From assembly GCF_023156245.1 (NCBI RefSeq), contig NZ_JAKZAH010000001.1, positions 124,001-188,000 on the forward strand: a stretch of DNA of 64,000 nt, given 5' to 3'. A program made the translations under genes and the position numbers. How positions within the stretch are numbered: the stretch's first letter is position 1; the number at the start of each line of letters is the position of its first letter. A model generated the notes under the pieces. The model was not told the origin of the DNA, searched no databases, and was given only the letters and a program-made list of their open reading frames with translations. Source of the DNA: Marinobacter bryozoorum (lineage in GTDB: Bacteria > Pseudomonadota > Gammaproteobacteria > Pseudomonadales > Oleiphilaceae). Below are positions 43,980 to 54,042 of this stretch, one piece after another.

Positions 43980-44133
43980 GCTTTTTCTGGCTTCCTGTCA
44001 GGGTGGTAACCCCGGTATGACTGGATACGGCAGGCTGGCCTGGGACATAATCCCGGGTGAACCTTTTTCCGGTGGCCCTGTCTTTTCCGGGTAACGACCG
44101 ACATAAAACCAGACTGAATCCAGAGGTATATCC

Positions 44134-44772
44134 ATGGGAATTCTCAGACAACTGATCACCGGCGCTATTGTCGCCACCCTCGCGTTCTCCGCCTCCGCCG
44201 AGGGGCAGTGGGAAGAGGGCACGCATTACCAGCGCCTTTCCAGTGAGGTGAGTGCGTCCTCTGGCGAGGGCATCGAGGTGGCCGAGGTTTTCTGGTACGG
44301 CTGTGGTTATTGCATGGAGTTTGAGCCCTACGTGCAGGCCTGGAAAGAAGACATGGCAGAGGACATCAACTTCGTTTACCTGCCGGCTCCCATGAACCGT
44401 GCCGCGGCAGAGCATGCCAAGGCGTTCTATGCCAGTGAGGCCCTGGATGCCCGCGAGCAGACCCATGATGCGTTCTACCAGGCGCTGGCCGCCGAGCGCC
44501 AGAACCTGGCCAGCGCCTCCGACCTGGCCGACTTTGTCGCTGAGCAGGGGGTTGACCGTGAAGCCTTTCTCAAGGCCTTCAATGGCTTCGGCGTGAAGGC
44601 GCAGACCCAGCGGGCCATGTCCGTTCTGCGCGGAGCCCAGGTCCAGGGTACGCCTACCATGCTGGTGGCCGGTAAGTATCGTACCTCGCCGAGCATGGCC
44701 GGCGGCTATGAGGAAGCCCTCGCCGTCGTTGACTACCTTGTTGAGATGGAGCGTGGTGAAAGCGCTGAGTAA
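44134..44772 (+). CDS. dsbA: Thiol:disulfide interchange protein DsbA
   Basis: A 212-residue periplasmic oxidase that introduces disulfides. The signal peptide is residues 1-22 (FSASA-EG). The thioredoxin-fold active site is FWYGCGYCMEFEP, that is CGYC rather than the CPHC of E. coli and Pseudomonas DsbA; the cis-proline loop is VQGTPTML (about 172). A helical insertion lies between them. The ATG follows AGAGG. The unusual dipeptide between the cysteines should shift redox potential. It is transcribed toward an EEP-family gene. Confidence 0.92.
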   Translation: MGILRQLITGAIVATLAFSASAEGQWEEGTHYQRLSSEVSASSGEGIEVAEVFWYGCGYCMEFEPYVQAWKEDMAEDINFVYLPAPMNRAAAEHAKAFYASEALDAREQTHDAFYQALAAERQNLASASDLADFVAEQGVDREAFLKAFNGFGVKAQTQRAMSVLRGAQVQGTPTMLVAGKYRTSPSMAGGYEEALAVVDYLVEMERGESAE

Positions 44773-44837
44773 GAAGGCAGCGACCGGCCCCGGGCGCTTT
44801 GTCCGGAGCCTGCCATCCGCATGTGCAGAAGGTTGAG

Positions 44838-45698
44838 ATGTATCGAAGGCTGAAACAGGGGTTTGCCGATCGTACCGGCAGGGCTGCGCCGTCAAGGGGG
44901 TCCTGTTCGGGGGTCGACCATGTGCCGGATTTCGAGCCGCATCATCATATCCGCCTGCTGACCTTCAATATCCAGGTGGGTATCAATACCGCCTCCTACC
45001 ACCACTACCTGACCCGGAGCTGGCAGCACGTGCTGCCACACCGGGGGCGGATTGAAAACCTGGATCGTATTGCGACCTTGTTGCGCAACTATGATGTAGT
45101 CGCCCTGCAGGAGTGTGATGGCGGCAGTCTGCGCAGTGGCTACATCAACCAGGTGCAATACCTGGCTGAGGCTGCAGGCATTCCCTACTGGCATCAGCAG
45201 CTCAATCGCAACCTTGGACCCGTGGCCCAGCACAGCAATGGGCTGCTGAGCCGATTCCGCCCCCTCGATGTCACCGAGCACCGGCTACCGGGTCTGCTGC
45301 CGGGGCGCGGCGCCATTATTGCCCGTTACGGTGACGCAGACGACCCCCTGGTGCTGGTGATCATGCACCTGTCCCTGAGCAAGGCGGGGCAGGTCCGGCA
45401 GCTGGCCTATATCCATGAACTGATAGCGAACTATCGCCACGTGGTGCTGATGGGGGATCTCAACAACCATGCCGAAGAGTTGCTGACCAATACGCCGCTC
45501 AGGGACGCTGACCTGGTGCCGCTGCCGGCAACCGCGCACAGCTTTCCCAGCTGGCGCCCGGAGCGGGCGCTGGACCATATCCTGGTCAGCCCCAGCCTGG
45601 AGATCCGCAACTCGGAAGTGGTGAGCTACCCGCTGTCCGATCACCTGCCCATTGCCATGGATATCGCCCTGCCGAAGGGTTACCTGGAAACGTTCTGA
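44838..45698 (+). CDS. Endonuclease/exonuclease/phosphatase family protein
   Basis: 286 residues of the EEP fold: RLLTFNIQVG (strand 1), VVALQECDGGS (metal-binding Glu, about 90), IMHLSLSKAG, VLMGDLNNHAEE (catalytic Asp/Asn, about 205), ALDHILVSP and LSDHLPIAMDI (final His). The ATG at 44838 is preceded by AGAAGG; a TTG 13 codons upstream is open but unsupported. No signal peptide is seen. The substrate may be DNA, phosphoinositide-like lipid or another phosphodiester; the sequence does not decide. Confidence 0.85.
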   Translation: MYRRLKQGFADRTGRAAPSRGSCSGVDHVPDFEPHHHIRLLTFNIQVGINTASYHHYLTRSWQHVLPHRGRIENLDRIATLLRNYDVVALQECDGGSLRSGYINQVQYLAEAAGIPYWHQQLNRNLGPVAQHSNGLLSRFRPLDVTEHRLPGLLPGRGAIIARYGDADDPLVLVIMHLSLSKAGQVRQLAYIHELIANYRHVVLMGDLNNHAEELLTNTPLRDADLVPLPATAHSFPSWRPERALDHILVSPSLEIRNSEVVSYPLSDHLPIAMDIALPKGYLETF

Positions 45699-45732
45699 CT
45701 GGAAAGGCTGGGCGTCGGATAAAAGCAGGCAC

Positions 45733-45762
45733 AAAAAAACCCGGCCATGGCCGGGTTTTTTT
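45733..45762. terminator. Bidirectional terminator between EEP gene and rpmG
   Basis: AAAAAAACCCGGCC and GGCCGGGTTTTTTT form a long palindrome centred on CATG-like bases, with T tracts on both sides for converging transcripts. Confidence 0.92.
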
Positions 45763-45775
45763 GTAAGCGGCGATC

Positions 45776-45931
45776 TTATTTGATCTTCGCTTCCTTGTAC
45801 GCAACGTGCTTGCGGACAACCGGATCGTACTTCTTGATCTCGATCTTTTCCGGAGTGTTACGCTTGTTCTTCTTGGTCGTGTAGTAGTGACCAGTACCTG
45901 CTGATGAAACCAGCTTGATTTTCTCGCGCAT
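45776..45931 (-). CDS. rpmG: 50S ribosomal protein L33
   Basis: 51 codons found by direct translation: [20 protein letters not shown] onward, with [20 protein letters not shown] and the ending AYKEAKIK. This is a zinc-free L33 of the proteobacterial type. The ATG lies at 45931, 11 bp after the rpmB stop, so rpmB-rpmG is a two-gene operon as in other Gammaproteobacteria. Confidence 0.97.
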   Translation of the reverse strand: MREKIKLVSSAGTGHYYTTKKNKRNTPEKIEIKKYDPVVRKHVAYKEAKIK

Positions 45932-45942
45932 GATGCGGCTCC

Positions 45943-46179
45943 TTATACTTTCTCGCCGCGGGCACGAAGATCGGCCAGCACAGCGTCAATGCCTTTTTTG
46001 TCGATGATGCGCATACCCTTGGTGGATACGCGCAGCTTCACGAAGCGTTTCTCGGACTCGACCCAGAAGCGATGGCTCTGCAGGTTGGGCAGAAAACGAC
46101 GCTTGTTGTGGTTCATAGCGTGAGAAACGTTATTACCGGTTACCGGCCGCTTACCGGTTACCTGACAGACTCTGGACAT
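45943..46179 (-). CDS. rpmB: 50S ribosomal protein L28
   Basis: 78 residues: [37 protein letters not shown] and [16 protein letters not shown] are typical of L28. The ATG has GGAGG six bases upstream. The 242-bp upstream region holds its promoter and a leader hairpin at 46228-46261. Confidence 0.97.
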   Translation of the reverse strand: MSRVCQVTGKRPVTGNNVSHAMNHNKRRFLPNLQSHRFWVESEKRFVKLRVSTKGMRIIDKKGIDAVLADLRARGEKV

Positions 46180-46227
46180 GTTTGCCTCCGACCTGAGCTT
46201 GGGTCCTGAATACGAATTCGTTTTAAG

Positions 46228-46261
46228 GGAGCCTCTGAAGCTGATCCTTCGCAGAGGTTCC
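46228..46261 (-). promoter_or_regulatory. Leader hairpin upstream of rpmB
   Basis: On the minus strand GGAACCTCTG pairs with CAGAGGCTCC (one G-U) around a 14-nt loop, 49-82 bp before the start codon. It could affect L28-L33 expression, or be the remains of a terminator. Confidence 0.3.
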
Positions 46262-46390
46262 TGACATCGGGTCTCTGGTTGCTTTACGTGTCTGCAGTGC
46301 GCACGGTGCTCGCCAGACGCCGCCAGAAAGGGACGCTTTTATACCAGAACGGGGCACCTAACGCAAAAAATTGTTGGGAAATTGTGCAGC

Positions 46391-46411
46391 GTCCAGGCCG
46401 ACGGCCTGGAC
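46391..46411 (-). terminator. Candidate terminator after radC
   Basis: GTCCAGGCC-GTC-GGCCTGGAC on the minus strand, 9-bp perfect arms, 10 bp past the radC stop. A T-rich stretch follows only after several bases (CACAATTTCCC), so it may be inefficient. Confidence 0.55.
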
Positions 46412-46421
46412 CAGCGGTAAA

Positions 46422-47105
46422 CTACATCAGGCCGCGTTCAGCGAGGGAGATCGTCTCGCCATGCCCGACAACCATATGATCCAGGACCCGAATGTCCACC
46501 AGCCCAAGGGCATCCTTGAGGCGGCGGGTCAGGGAAATGTCTGCCTGGCTGGGTTCGGCAATCCCTGATGGGTGGTTGTGGGCAAAGATAACCGCCGCCG
46601 CATTATAGTCCAGCGCCTGGCGTACGACCTCCCGGGGGTAGACCGCCGCACCGTCAATGGTACCCCGGAACAGTTCCCGGTAACGGATCACCCGATGCCG
46701 GTTGTCCAGGAATAGGCCGGCAAACACCTCATGGGGCTGGGTACCCAGCCTGGCTGCCAGGTAGCGCCGGGTGTCTTCAGGAGATGTCAGCGGGTCACCC
46801 TGACGAACGGGCTCGTCCATGACCCGGCGGGCCATTTCCATGGCAGCCTGCACCTGGGCGTACTTGGCTGTACCGAGCCCGCGAACCCGGCAAAAGCCGT
46901 TGTGGGAAGCCGTCATCAGGCCCCGCAGACTGCCAAACTCATCCAGCAGGTGCCTGGCCATGGCCATCACTGGCATGCCGGCTGTTCCGGTGCGCAGGAA
47001 TATGGCAAGCAACTCGGTATCAGACAGGCTCTCAGCGCCGTGGGCGAGCAATCGCTCCCGGGGGCGCTCGTCCCGGGGCCAGTGTGGGTGTGCTGATGTA
47101 TCCAT
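46422..47105 (-). CDS. radC: RadC (JAB domain) family protein
   Basis: A 227-residue protein. An N-terminal helix-hairpin-helix region ([22 protein letters not shown], quoted in part as [14 protein letters not shown]; then [16 protein letters not shown]) is followed by a JAMM metalloprotease-like domain with [22 protein letters not shown] (HxH...S...D metal ligands, about 172-186). Its former assignment to DNA repair is doubtful, and its function is unsettled. The ATG follows AGGA. It is divergent from coaBC. Confidence 0.92.
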   Translation of the reverse strand: MDTSAHPHWPRDERPRERLLAHGAESLSDTELLAIFLRTGTAGMPVMAMARHLLDEFGSLRGLMTASHNGFCRVRGLGTAKYAQVQAAMEMARRVMDEPVRQGDPLTSPEDTRRYLAARLGTQPHEVFAGLFLDNRHRVIRYRELFRGTIDGAAVYPREVVRQALDYNAAAVIFAHNHPSGIAEPSQADISLTRRLKDALGLVDIRVLDHMVVGHGETISLAERGLM

Positions 47106-47280
47106 CCCGGATCCTTGTGGGTGCTCCTTGCGTTCATGGGTGCCGCGGCGAGGACTGACCCGGTCGGACCGTCCGCGACGACAGCGACAGGAATCTTAGC
47201 ATGACCGACCCACTGTCGGGGAAGTGTCGGCAATGCTATCTTATAGCCCTTTGAACGGACACGGGTAAAACGGAGACACC

Positions 47281-48489
47281 ATGGCCAGACCGAACATCCT
47301 GCTGGGTATCACCGGCGGTATTGCTGCCTATAAAAGTGCAGAGCTGGTGCGGTTGCTCAGGAAAGCCGACTACCCGGTACGGGTGGTCATGACACGGGGT
47401 GCCGAGGCCTTCGTTGCCCCGATGACCTTCCAGGCCCTCAGTGGTGAGCCGGTGCGTAGCTCCCTGCTGGACCCTGAAGCAGAGGCCGGCATGGGGCATA
47501 TCGAGCTGGCCAAGTGGGCAGACCTGGTGGTGGTGGCACCGGCGTCGGCGGATTTCATGGCACGGCTGGCCCACGGCCTGGCCGATGACCTGCTGGCTAC
47601 TGTGTGCTGTGCCACAGAGGCCCCCATAGCCCTGGCTCCGGCGATGAACCAGGCCATGTGGGGCAACCATCGTTCACAGCGCAATGTCCGCCTGCTCGAA
47701 GAAGACCCACAGATTACCCTCTGGGGCCCTGACCAGGGCAGCCAGGCCTGTGGTGACACCGGGCCGGGACGGATGCTGGAACCCCAGACCCTGTTCGGCC
47801 TGATCGATCAGTTTGAGACGCCGGCGCCCGGCAAGGCCGGCCCGCTGACCGGGCGTCGGGTGGTTATCACTGCCGGGCCCACCCGGGAACCCATTGATCC
47901 GGTGCGCTACATCAGTAACCACAGCTCCGGCAAGATGGGCTACGCCATTGCGGAGGCCGCCCGGGCCGCAGGGGCCGAGGTGACCCTGGTCAGCGGTCCG
48001 GTCAGCCTGCCGGCACCAGCGGGGGTGCAGGTGGTGCCGGTGCAGACCGCCGAAGACATGTTGCAGGCCAGCACTGCCGAAGTGGACAGGGGCGCGGATA
48101 TCTTTATCGCGACGGCTGCTGTGGCGGATTATCGTCCGCTAGCGGCCGCCGACCAGAAAATGAAGAAGGCCCGCGAGGCCCTGTCCCTGGAACTGGTCCG
48201 TAATCCCGATACCCTGGCCACCATTGCCGCCCGGGACGATGCTCCGTTTACCGTGGGCTTCGCGGCGGAAACAAACGATGTCGCTGCGTACGCCACCGAC
48301 AAGATGAAACGCAAGAAGCTGGCGATGATCGTCGCCAACGATGTATCCGCCCCGGGCATTGGCTTCAACAGTGACCAGAATGCGGTCACCGTGTTCTGGT
48401 CCGGTGGCCAGCGTGACATCGGTCCTGCGGCAAAGAGTGATATCGCCCGGGAGCTCATCGCCCTGATTGCCGACCGGCTACCTGCCTGA
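47281..48489 (+). CDS. coaBC: Bifunctional phosphopantothenoylcysteine decarboxylase / phosphopantothenate-cysteine ligase
   Basis: A 402-residue fusion for two steps of coenzyme A synthesis. The FMN-dependent CoaC half has [18 protein letters not shown] (10-27), the PASADFMAR region near 80 and the PAMNQAMW motif near 122. The CoaB ligase half starts near 188 ([20 protein letters not shown]) and has SSGKMGYA and [14 protein letters not shown]. The ATG follows CGGAGA. dut begins 28 bp after its stop, so both are co-transcribed. Confidence 0.97.
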   Translation: MARPNILLGITGGIAAYKSAELVRLLRKADYPVRVVMTRGAEAFVAPMTFQALSGEPVRSSLLDPEAEAGMGHIELAKWADLVVVAPASADFMARLAHGLADDLLATVCCATEAPIALAPAMNQAMWGNHRSQRNVRLLEEDPQITLWGPDQGSQACGDTGPGRMLEPQTLFGLIDQFETPAPGKAGPLTGRRVVITAGPTREPIDPVRYISNHSSGKMGYAIAEAARAAGAEVTLVSGPVSLPAPAGVQVVPVQTAEDMLQASTAEVDRGADIFIATAAVADYRPLAAADQKMKKAREALSLELVRNPDTLATIAARDDAPFTVGFAAETNDVAAYATDKMKRKKLAMIVANDVSAPGIGFNSDQNAVTVFWSGGQRDIGPAAKSDIARELIALIADRLPA

Positions 48490-48517
48490 CCCCAAAACCG
48501 TCCTGAGGAAGAGAAGT

Positions 48518-48979
48518 ATGAGTCACCAACCCGTGCAGATGCGCATCCTGGATGACCGCATCGGCCAGGATATTCCCATGCCCACCTATGCCACCGATGG
48601 TTCCGCCGGGCTGGACCTGAGAGCCTGCCTGAAAGCACCCGTGACACTGGCGCCCGGCGAGTCCCTGCTTATTCCCACCGGGCTGTCCATCTACATCGAG
48701 GACAACTCCCTGGCGGCCGTGATCCTGCCCCGCAGTGGCCTGGGTCACAAGCACGGTATTGTGCTGGGCAACCTGGTGGGACTGATTGACTCCGACTACC
48801 AGGGTGAGCTGATGGTGTCATGCTGGAACCGCGGCACCACGGCGTTCACCGTGAATGTGGGCGAGCGTATTGCACAGCTGGTGCTGGTGCCGGTGGTGCA
48901 GGCCCGGTTCGATATTGTCGATGAATTCCACGCCAGCGAACGGGGCGAAGGTGGCTTCGGCTCCACTGGTCGACACTGA
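48518..48979 (+). CDS. dut: dUTP diphosphatase
   Basis: A 153-residue trimeric dUTPase that limits uracil entry into DNA. All five family motifs are visible: [47 protein letters not shown] and the C-terminal GEGGFGSTG. The ATG at 48518 is set by GAGGAAGAGAAG upstream and by E. coli alignment. It is part of the coaBC-dut unit. Confidence 0.97.
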   Translation: MSHQPVQMRILDDRIGQDIPMPTYATDGSAGLDLRACLKAPVTLAPGESLLIPTGLSIYIEDNSLAAVILPRSGLGHKHGIVLGNLVGLIDSDYQGELMVSCWNRGTTAFTVNVGERIAQLVLVPVVQARFDIVDEFHASERGEGGFGSTGRH

Positions 48980-49007
48980 GAAAGTTTCCAATACGCCAAA
49001 TGTGTCA

Positions 49008-49035
49008 TTAACGAATTCATGTAACCATCTATACT
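49008..49035 (+). promoter_or_regulatory. Candidate sigma-70 promoter of algC
   Basis: TTAACG, a 16-bp spacer, then TATACT, about 60 bp before the algC start codon and 28 bp past dut. Confidence 0.45.
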
Positions 49036-49096
49036 GACAGCCATTCACCCTTTGAAGACTACGCAGTGCTAAAAAGCCGTCGAGACGGAGCCGACT

Positions 49097-51724
49097 ATGA
49101 AACTTGGCAAGAAAAAGGAAGCGGCAGGGACCGCTGAACCGGCGTCCGGGGCCGCTTCCGATAACAAGAAAGCCATGGCGAAAACCGCAAAGGGCAAGGC
49201 ACCGAAGGCATCGGCGGGCAGCAAGGTTCGCAAGCTTTCGTCGGTAGCCGTGGGCCAGGCCCTTGCCGTGATCCTTGTCGGCATGGTGGTGGCTGCCGTG
49301 CTTTACTTCGCGGTCTTGCAGCCCGCTGAAAACCGGGATCAGCAGCAGATGGCTGAGCGGGGCGCAGACCTGGCAGCCGACCGGCTGGGGCAGCGCATAA
49401 GCTTTTTACAGTCCCTGACTCAGGGGCTGGGCACCCAGACCTCCGTGCGGGACGCCCTGGGTGAGATCGGCGGTGCCCGTGAAATGGCCAGTGAGCTGCA
49501 GTCCATGATGTCGGGTGTCGAACGGGTGTTCCTGTTTCCCTATGGGTCCATACCCCGGCGTGCGGATGAGCAGGCGGGCCTTGGCTTCGCTACCCTGGAC
49601 CTGGCCCGACGTGCGGAAACTGGCCGCTCTGCTGCCCCGGATGCATTTCCGGCAGATGGTGGCTGGCGGATACAAATGGCCGCCAGGGTTCGCAATCCGT
49701 CCACCGAAGTGTCTGAAGGCACGCTGGTGATCCAGTTTGACGCCAGTGTACTGGCGGACGTACTTGCCGGTATGAACGGCCAGGCCACGCTGATCCAGAC
49801 AGTAGGGGGGCAGTCCCGCAACGTTGTCAGTCGTGGGCAGGGGGGCGGGCCCGAGGTGACACGCTCGCTGTCGGTTCCTGACTGGAGCCTTCGCTATCAG
49901 CCGCAGCCGGTGCCCGGTTCAATAACACCCCTGGTTCTGCTGGGCCTGGTCATCGCAGGTTTCCTGGTCGCTGCAATCACTGTGTGGCTGCTGTTGTCGT
50001 CCGCCCAGTCCGGCATCCGCAAGGAGACAACCCGCCTGGTTCAGTGGGCCAACAAGGCGTTTTCAGGTGATCGTACGGCGCCCCCCCGGTTTCACTGGGA
50101 GACACCATCGGTACTGGCTGATGTGCTGCATCGGTTGAGCAAGGCGGTGGAGAAGCGGGTTGAAGGCAATGCCCGCAAGGCTCCAGAGCCAAAGCCCGCG
50201 CAGGCGGGCGATCCAGGTATGGGCGAGCCCCTGTTCCAGGAACGGGATATGCCGGACATCGATATGCTCGATGGCGACGAAGATGTGCTCGGCTTCGGCG
50301 AGAGCCCGGCCGGTGCCACGCCGGAAGTGACCGAAGCCCCGGTGCCTCGTGCCGAACTGTCCCCCTCCATATTCCGGGCCTATGATATTCGCGGCATTGT
50401 CGGTGAAACGCTGACGCCGGAGGTGGTTCGCCTGATTGGCCAGTCCATTGGCTCGGAGGCGTTGGACAGAAGCCAGGATACGCTTTGCATTGGCTATGAC
50501 GGCCGCCACTCCAGCCCTGAACTGGCCGATGCCCTGGCCCGGGGCGTGATGGAATCCGGGTGTAATGTCATTCGGCTCGGGGCGGTGCCAACGCCGGTGC
50601 TCTACTTTGCCACAAACCACCTTGGCACCGGCTCAGGGGTGATGGTGACGGGCAGCCATAATCCGTCCAATTACAATGGCCTGAAAATCATGCTGGGTGG
50701 CGAAACCCTGGCGGAAGAGGCCATCCAGAGGCTGTTGCAGCGGGCGCAGACCGGTGACCTGCACCAGGGTGAAGGTAGCGCCTCGGACCAGGATGTGCGG
50801 CGGGATTACCTGGACCGTATCCTGGGCGACATTGCCGTGGCAGCCCCCCTGAAAGTGGTCGTGGATGCCGGTAATGGCATCGCCGGTGAACTCGGGCCGC
50901 TGTTGCTGGAGGAGCTCGGCTGTGAGGTGATCCCGCTTTATTGCGAAGTGGATGGCAGCTTCCCCAACCATCACCCGGATCCTGGCAAGCCGGAGAACCT
51001 GCAGGACCTGATTGACCGGGTCCGTCAGGAAGGTGCCGATGTGGGCATTGCCTTCGATGGTGATGGTGACCGCCTGGGCGTGGTCACCAACGAAGGCAAG
51101 ATTATCTGGCCCGACCGTCTGATGATGCTCTTCGCCCGGGATGTGGTTTCCCGCAATCCCGGTGCCGACGTACTCTTTGACGTCAAGTGCAGCCGCCGTC
51201 TCAGTGGCGTAATCTCCGCCGCCGGCGGTCGCCCGGTGATGTGGAAAACCGGCCACTCCCTGATGAAGGCAAAGATGAAGGAAACCGGTGCCCTGCTGGC
51301 GGGTGAGATGAGCGGGCATGTTTTCTTCGGTGAACGCTGGTATGGCTTTGATGACGGGCTCTATTCGGCTGCACGGTTGCTGGAGATCCTCGGTATCGAG
51401 GACCGCCAGGCCAGCGAGGTCTTTGCCGAGTTCCCGGAGGATATCAGCACCCCGGAGCTGAACCTTGAGGTGACGGACGAGGGCAAGTTTCGCATTATCG
51501 AGCGTCTGAAAGACCTGGCCGACTTTGGCGAGGCCAATATCACCACCATTGACGGCGTCCGGGTGGATTATCCGGATGGCTGGGGGCTGTGCCGGGCATC
51601 CAATACCACCCCGGTGCTGGTATTGCGGTTCGAGGCGGAAAACGAGTCAGCCCTGGAACGCATCAAGCAGATTTTCCGGGGACAGCTCAAGGCGCTGGCC
51701 CCGGATGTGAACATAACTTTCTGA
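49097..51724 (+). CDS. algC: Phosphomannomutase/phosphoglucomutase AlgC with membrane-anchored N-terminal extension
   Basis: An 875-residue protein. The C-terminal 460 residues are the mutase: start SIFRAYDIRGIVGETL (about 423), catalytic phosphoserine in MVTGSHNPSNYNGLK (about 520), metal loop AFDGDGDRLG (about 655), sugar-binding GEMSGHVFF (about 738) and phosphate-binding RASNTTPVLVLRF near the end. The N-terminal part has two hydrophobic helices (about 50-75 and 275-300) bracketing a periplasmic-like sensor segment, then a linker. The enzyme makes mannose-1-P and glucose-1-P for polysaccharides. It precedes argB by 53 bp. Confidence 0.94.
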   Translation: MKLGKKKEAAGTAEPASGAASDNKKAMAKTAKGKAPKASAGSKVRKLSSVAVGQALAVILVGMVVAAVLYFAVLQPAENRDQQQMAERGADLAADRLGQRISFLQSLTQGLGTQTSVRDALGEIGGAREMASELQSMMSGVERVFLFPYGSIPRRADEQAGLGFATLDLARRAETGRSAAPDAFPADGGWRIQMAARVRNPSTEVSEGTLVIQFDASVLADVLAGMNGQATLIQTVGGQSRNVVSRGQGGGPEVTRSLSVPDWSLRYQPQPVPGSITPLVLLGLVIAGFLVAAITVWLLLSSAQSGIRKETTRLVQWANKAFSGDRTAPPRFHWETPSVLADVLHRLSKAVEKRVEGNARKAPEPKPAQAGDPGMGEPLFQERDMPDIDMLDGDEDVLGFGESPAGATPEVTEAPVPRAELSPSIFRAYDIRGIVGETLTPEVVRLIGQSIGSEALDRSQDTLCIGYDGRHSSPELADALARGVMESGCNVIRLGAVPTPVLYFATNHLGTGSGVMVTGSHNPSNYNGLKIMLGGETLAEEAIQRLLQRAQTGDLHQGEGSASDQDVRRDYLDRILGDIAVAAPLKVVVDAGNGIAGELGPLLLEELGCEVIPLYCEVDGSFPNHHPDPGKPENLQDLIDRVRQEGADVGIAFDGDGDRLGVVTNEGKIIWPDRLMMLFARDVVSRNPGADVLFDVKCSRRLSGVISAAGGRPVMWKTGHSLMKAKMKETGALLAGEMSGHVFFGERWYGFDDGLYSAARLLEILGIEDRQASEVFAEFPEDISTPELNLEVTDEGKFRIIERLKDLADFGEANITTIDGVRVDYPDGWGLCRASNTTPVLVLRFEAENESALERIKQIFRGQLKALAPDVNITF

Positions 51725-51777
51725 ACTTATGACCTGAGCCCGGTGCGCCGGGCCGAACCACTGACAAGGCAAGATGA

Positions 51778-52674
<897 letters not shown>

Positions 52675-52728
52675 CTCGCCGGGTAACCCGGTCTGCCGGC
52701 CACGGGTGCTCCACAGGGAGAGGAAGCC

Positions 52729-54000
52729 TTGAGAAAACTGTTGTCGCTGAGTGTGATCCTGGCCCTGCTGGCCTGGGGGGCCTACAAGGGAGCGGTCTGG
52801 TGGTACGCGGATCAGACCATGGGGGAACTACGTCGGTCGCTGTCAGACTATGGGGCACTGGAGCGGGGCAGTATCAGCTCCGGGGTCGGCGGTGAGCTGG
52901 TGCTTGAGGATACCCGTTTCCAGTCGTTCCGGCTAACCCGGGCCCTGACAATCCGGCAGCTGCACCTGCAGGCAGGTTCACCGCTGGCGCTGCTGCGGGG
53001 GCTCCGGGATGCACACGAGCTGCCCCCTGAATGGCGACTGGAGGCCTCTGGCTGGCGTTTGCCGCTGGACTCCGCCATGCTGCGCAACTGGGTCACCGAC
53101 ACCGATCAGCAGGCGCCAAGGCCCCTGTTCATGCCAGTGTGTGGTCCGGATGCCCGGCAGCAACTGGGCAGTGGAGACCTGGTCCGCATGGGTATCAATG
53201 ACCTGGCGGGTGACGCCCAGCTGCGTCAGAGCGCCGGAGGGGTCCGCCTGGAGGTGCACGTCCGGGAATCCGGTGGTTTCGGGGTGTTCTGGGAGGGTGC
53301 GCGGCTGCGGCTGGATTCCGGTGCCGTCACCCTCACGCCGGGTGCCGATAAAACCCGGGTTGTACTGCGGGATGGCGGCATGATGCGTCGTGTAACGGCC
53401 TATTGTGCCCGGGAAACCGGCTTGCCGCCGACAGCCTGGGCAGACCTTGTTATGACTTCTTTCCGCGAAGGGCTGGAGAGCCGGGGGCTGAAAGCTTCAC
53501 CCCAGCTGATGGCCTTGTACCGGCAGTGGCTGACAGAAGGTGGCGAGCTGGCGGTGACCCTGGACCCACAGGCACCCTGGCCGGGGATACCGGTGAGGCA
53601 TTCCGTGGACTCGCCGGAAAGCCCCCGAGCCTCGACGCCTTCGTCCCTCACGGTTTCCTACAACGGTGCCTCAGTACCGGACGTCTTCCTCTCCCGGGTG
53701 GAGCCGGTCACCCCGGATGTGCCGTCACAGGCGCTGGAACCTTTACTGGACCCGGGGCAGGCACCGACTGTCGCCGGCTGGCAGGTCATCGCTCCGGGGC
53801 AGGCCGGGGACTGGCTTGGTTACACGGTCCGGGTTACCCTGATTAACGGGCGTAACGTGGAAGGCCGGCTGACCCGTGTGGACGAGCAGCAGGTGGAGGT
53901 AGCGCGCCCGGTGGATGGTGGTGAAGTGGCCTACCCGATGACCCGTCGTGCCGTGGATCAGATCGCGGTATGGCGTCGCGGGCAGCGGGTTGCAGACTGA
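52729..54000 (+). CDS. Uncharacterised envelope protein in the arginine cluster
   Basis: 423 residues from a TTG with GGGAGAGGAA just upstream. The first 20 residues form a signal peptide or membrane anchor. The rest is mostly predicted beta structure with two Cys (VCGPD, AYCARE). The last 55 residues (YTVRVTLINGRNVEGRLTRV onward) resemble a small Sm/SH3-like beta-barrel; that is my reading of the pattern, not a database match. It sits between argB and argE on the same strand with short gaps, so it is co-transcribed, but nothing in it suggests an arginine enzyme. Confidence 0.7.
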   Translation: MRKLLSLSVILALLAWGAYKGAVWWYADQTMGELRRSLSDYGALERGSISSGVGGELVLEDTRFQSFRLTRALTIRQLHLQAGSPLALLRGLRDAHELPPEWRLEASGWRLPLDSAMLRNWVTDTDQQAPRPLFMPVCGPDARQQLGSGDLVRMGINDLAGDAQLRQSAGGVRLEVHVRESGGFGVFWEGARLRLDSGAVTLTPGADKTRVVLRDGGMMRRVTAYCARETGLPPTAWADLVMTSFREGLESRGLKASPQLMALYRQWLTEGGELAVTLDPQAPWPGIPVRHSVDSPESPRASTPSSLTVSYNGASVPDVFLSRVEPVTPDVPSQALEPLLDPGQAPTVAGWQVIAPGQAGDWLGYTVRVTLINGRNVEGRLTRVDEQQVEVARPVDGGEVAYPMTRRAVDQIAVWRRGQRVAD

Positions 54001-54042
54001 GGACCACCGTCCCTTCAGGATTGACCTGCAGGAGCCGGCAAG

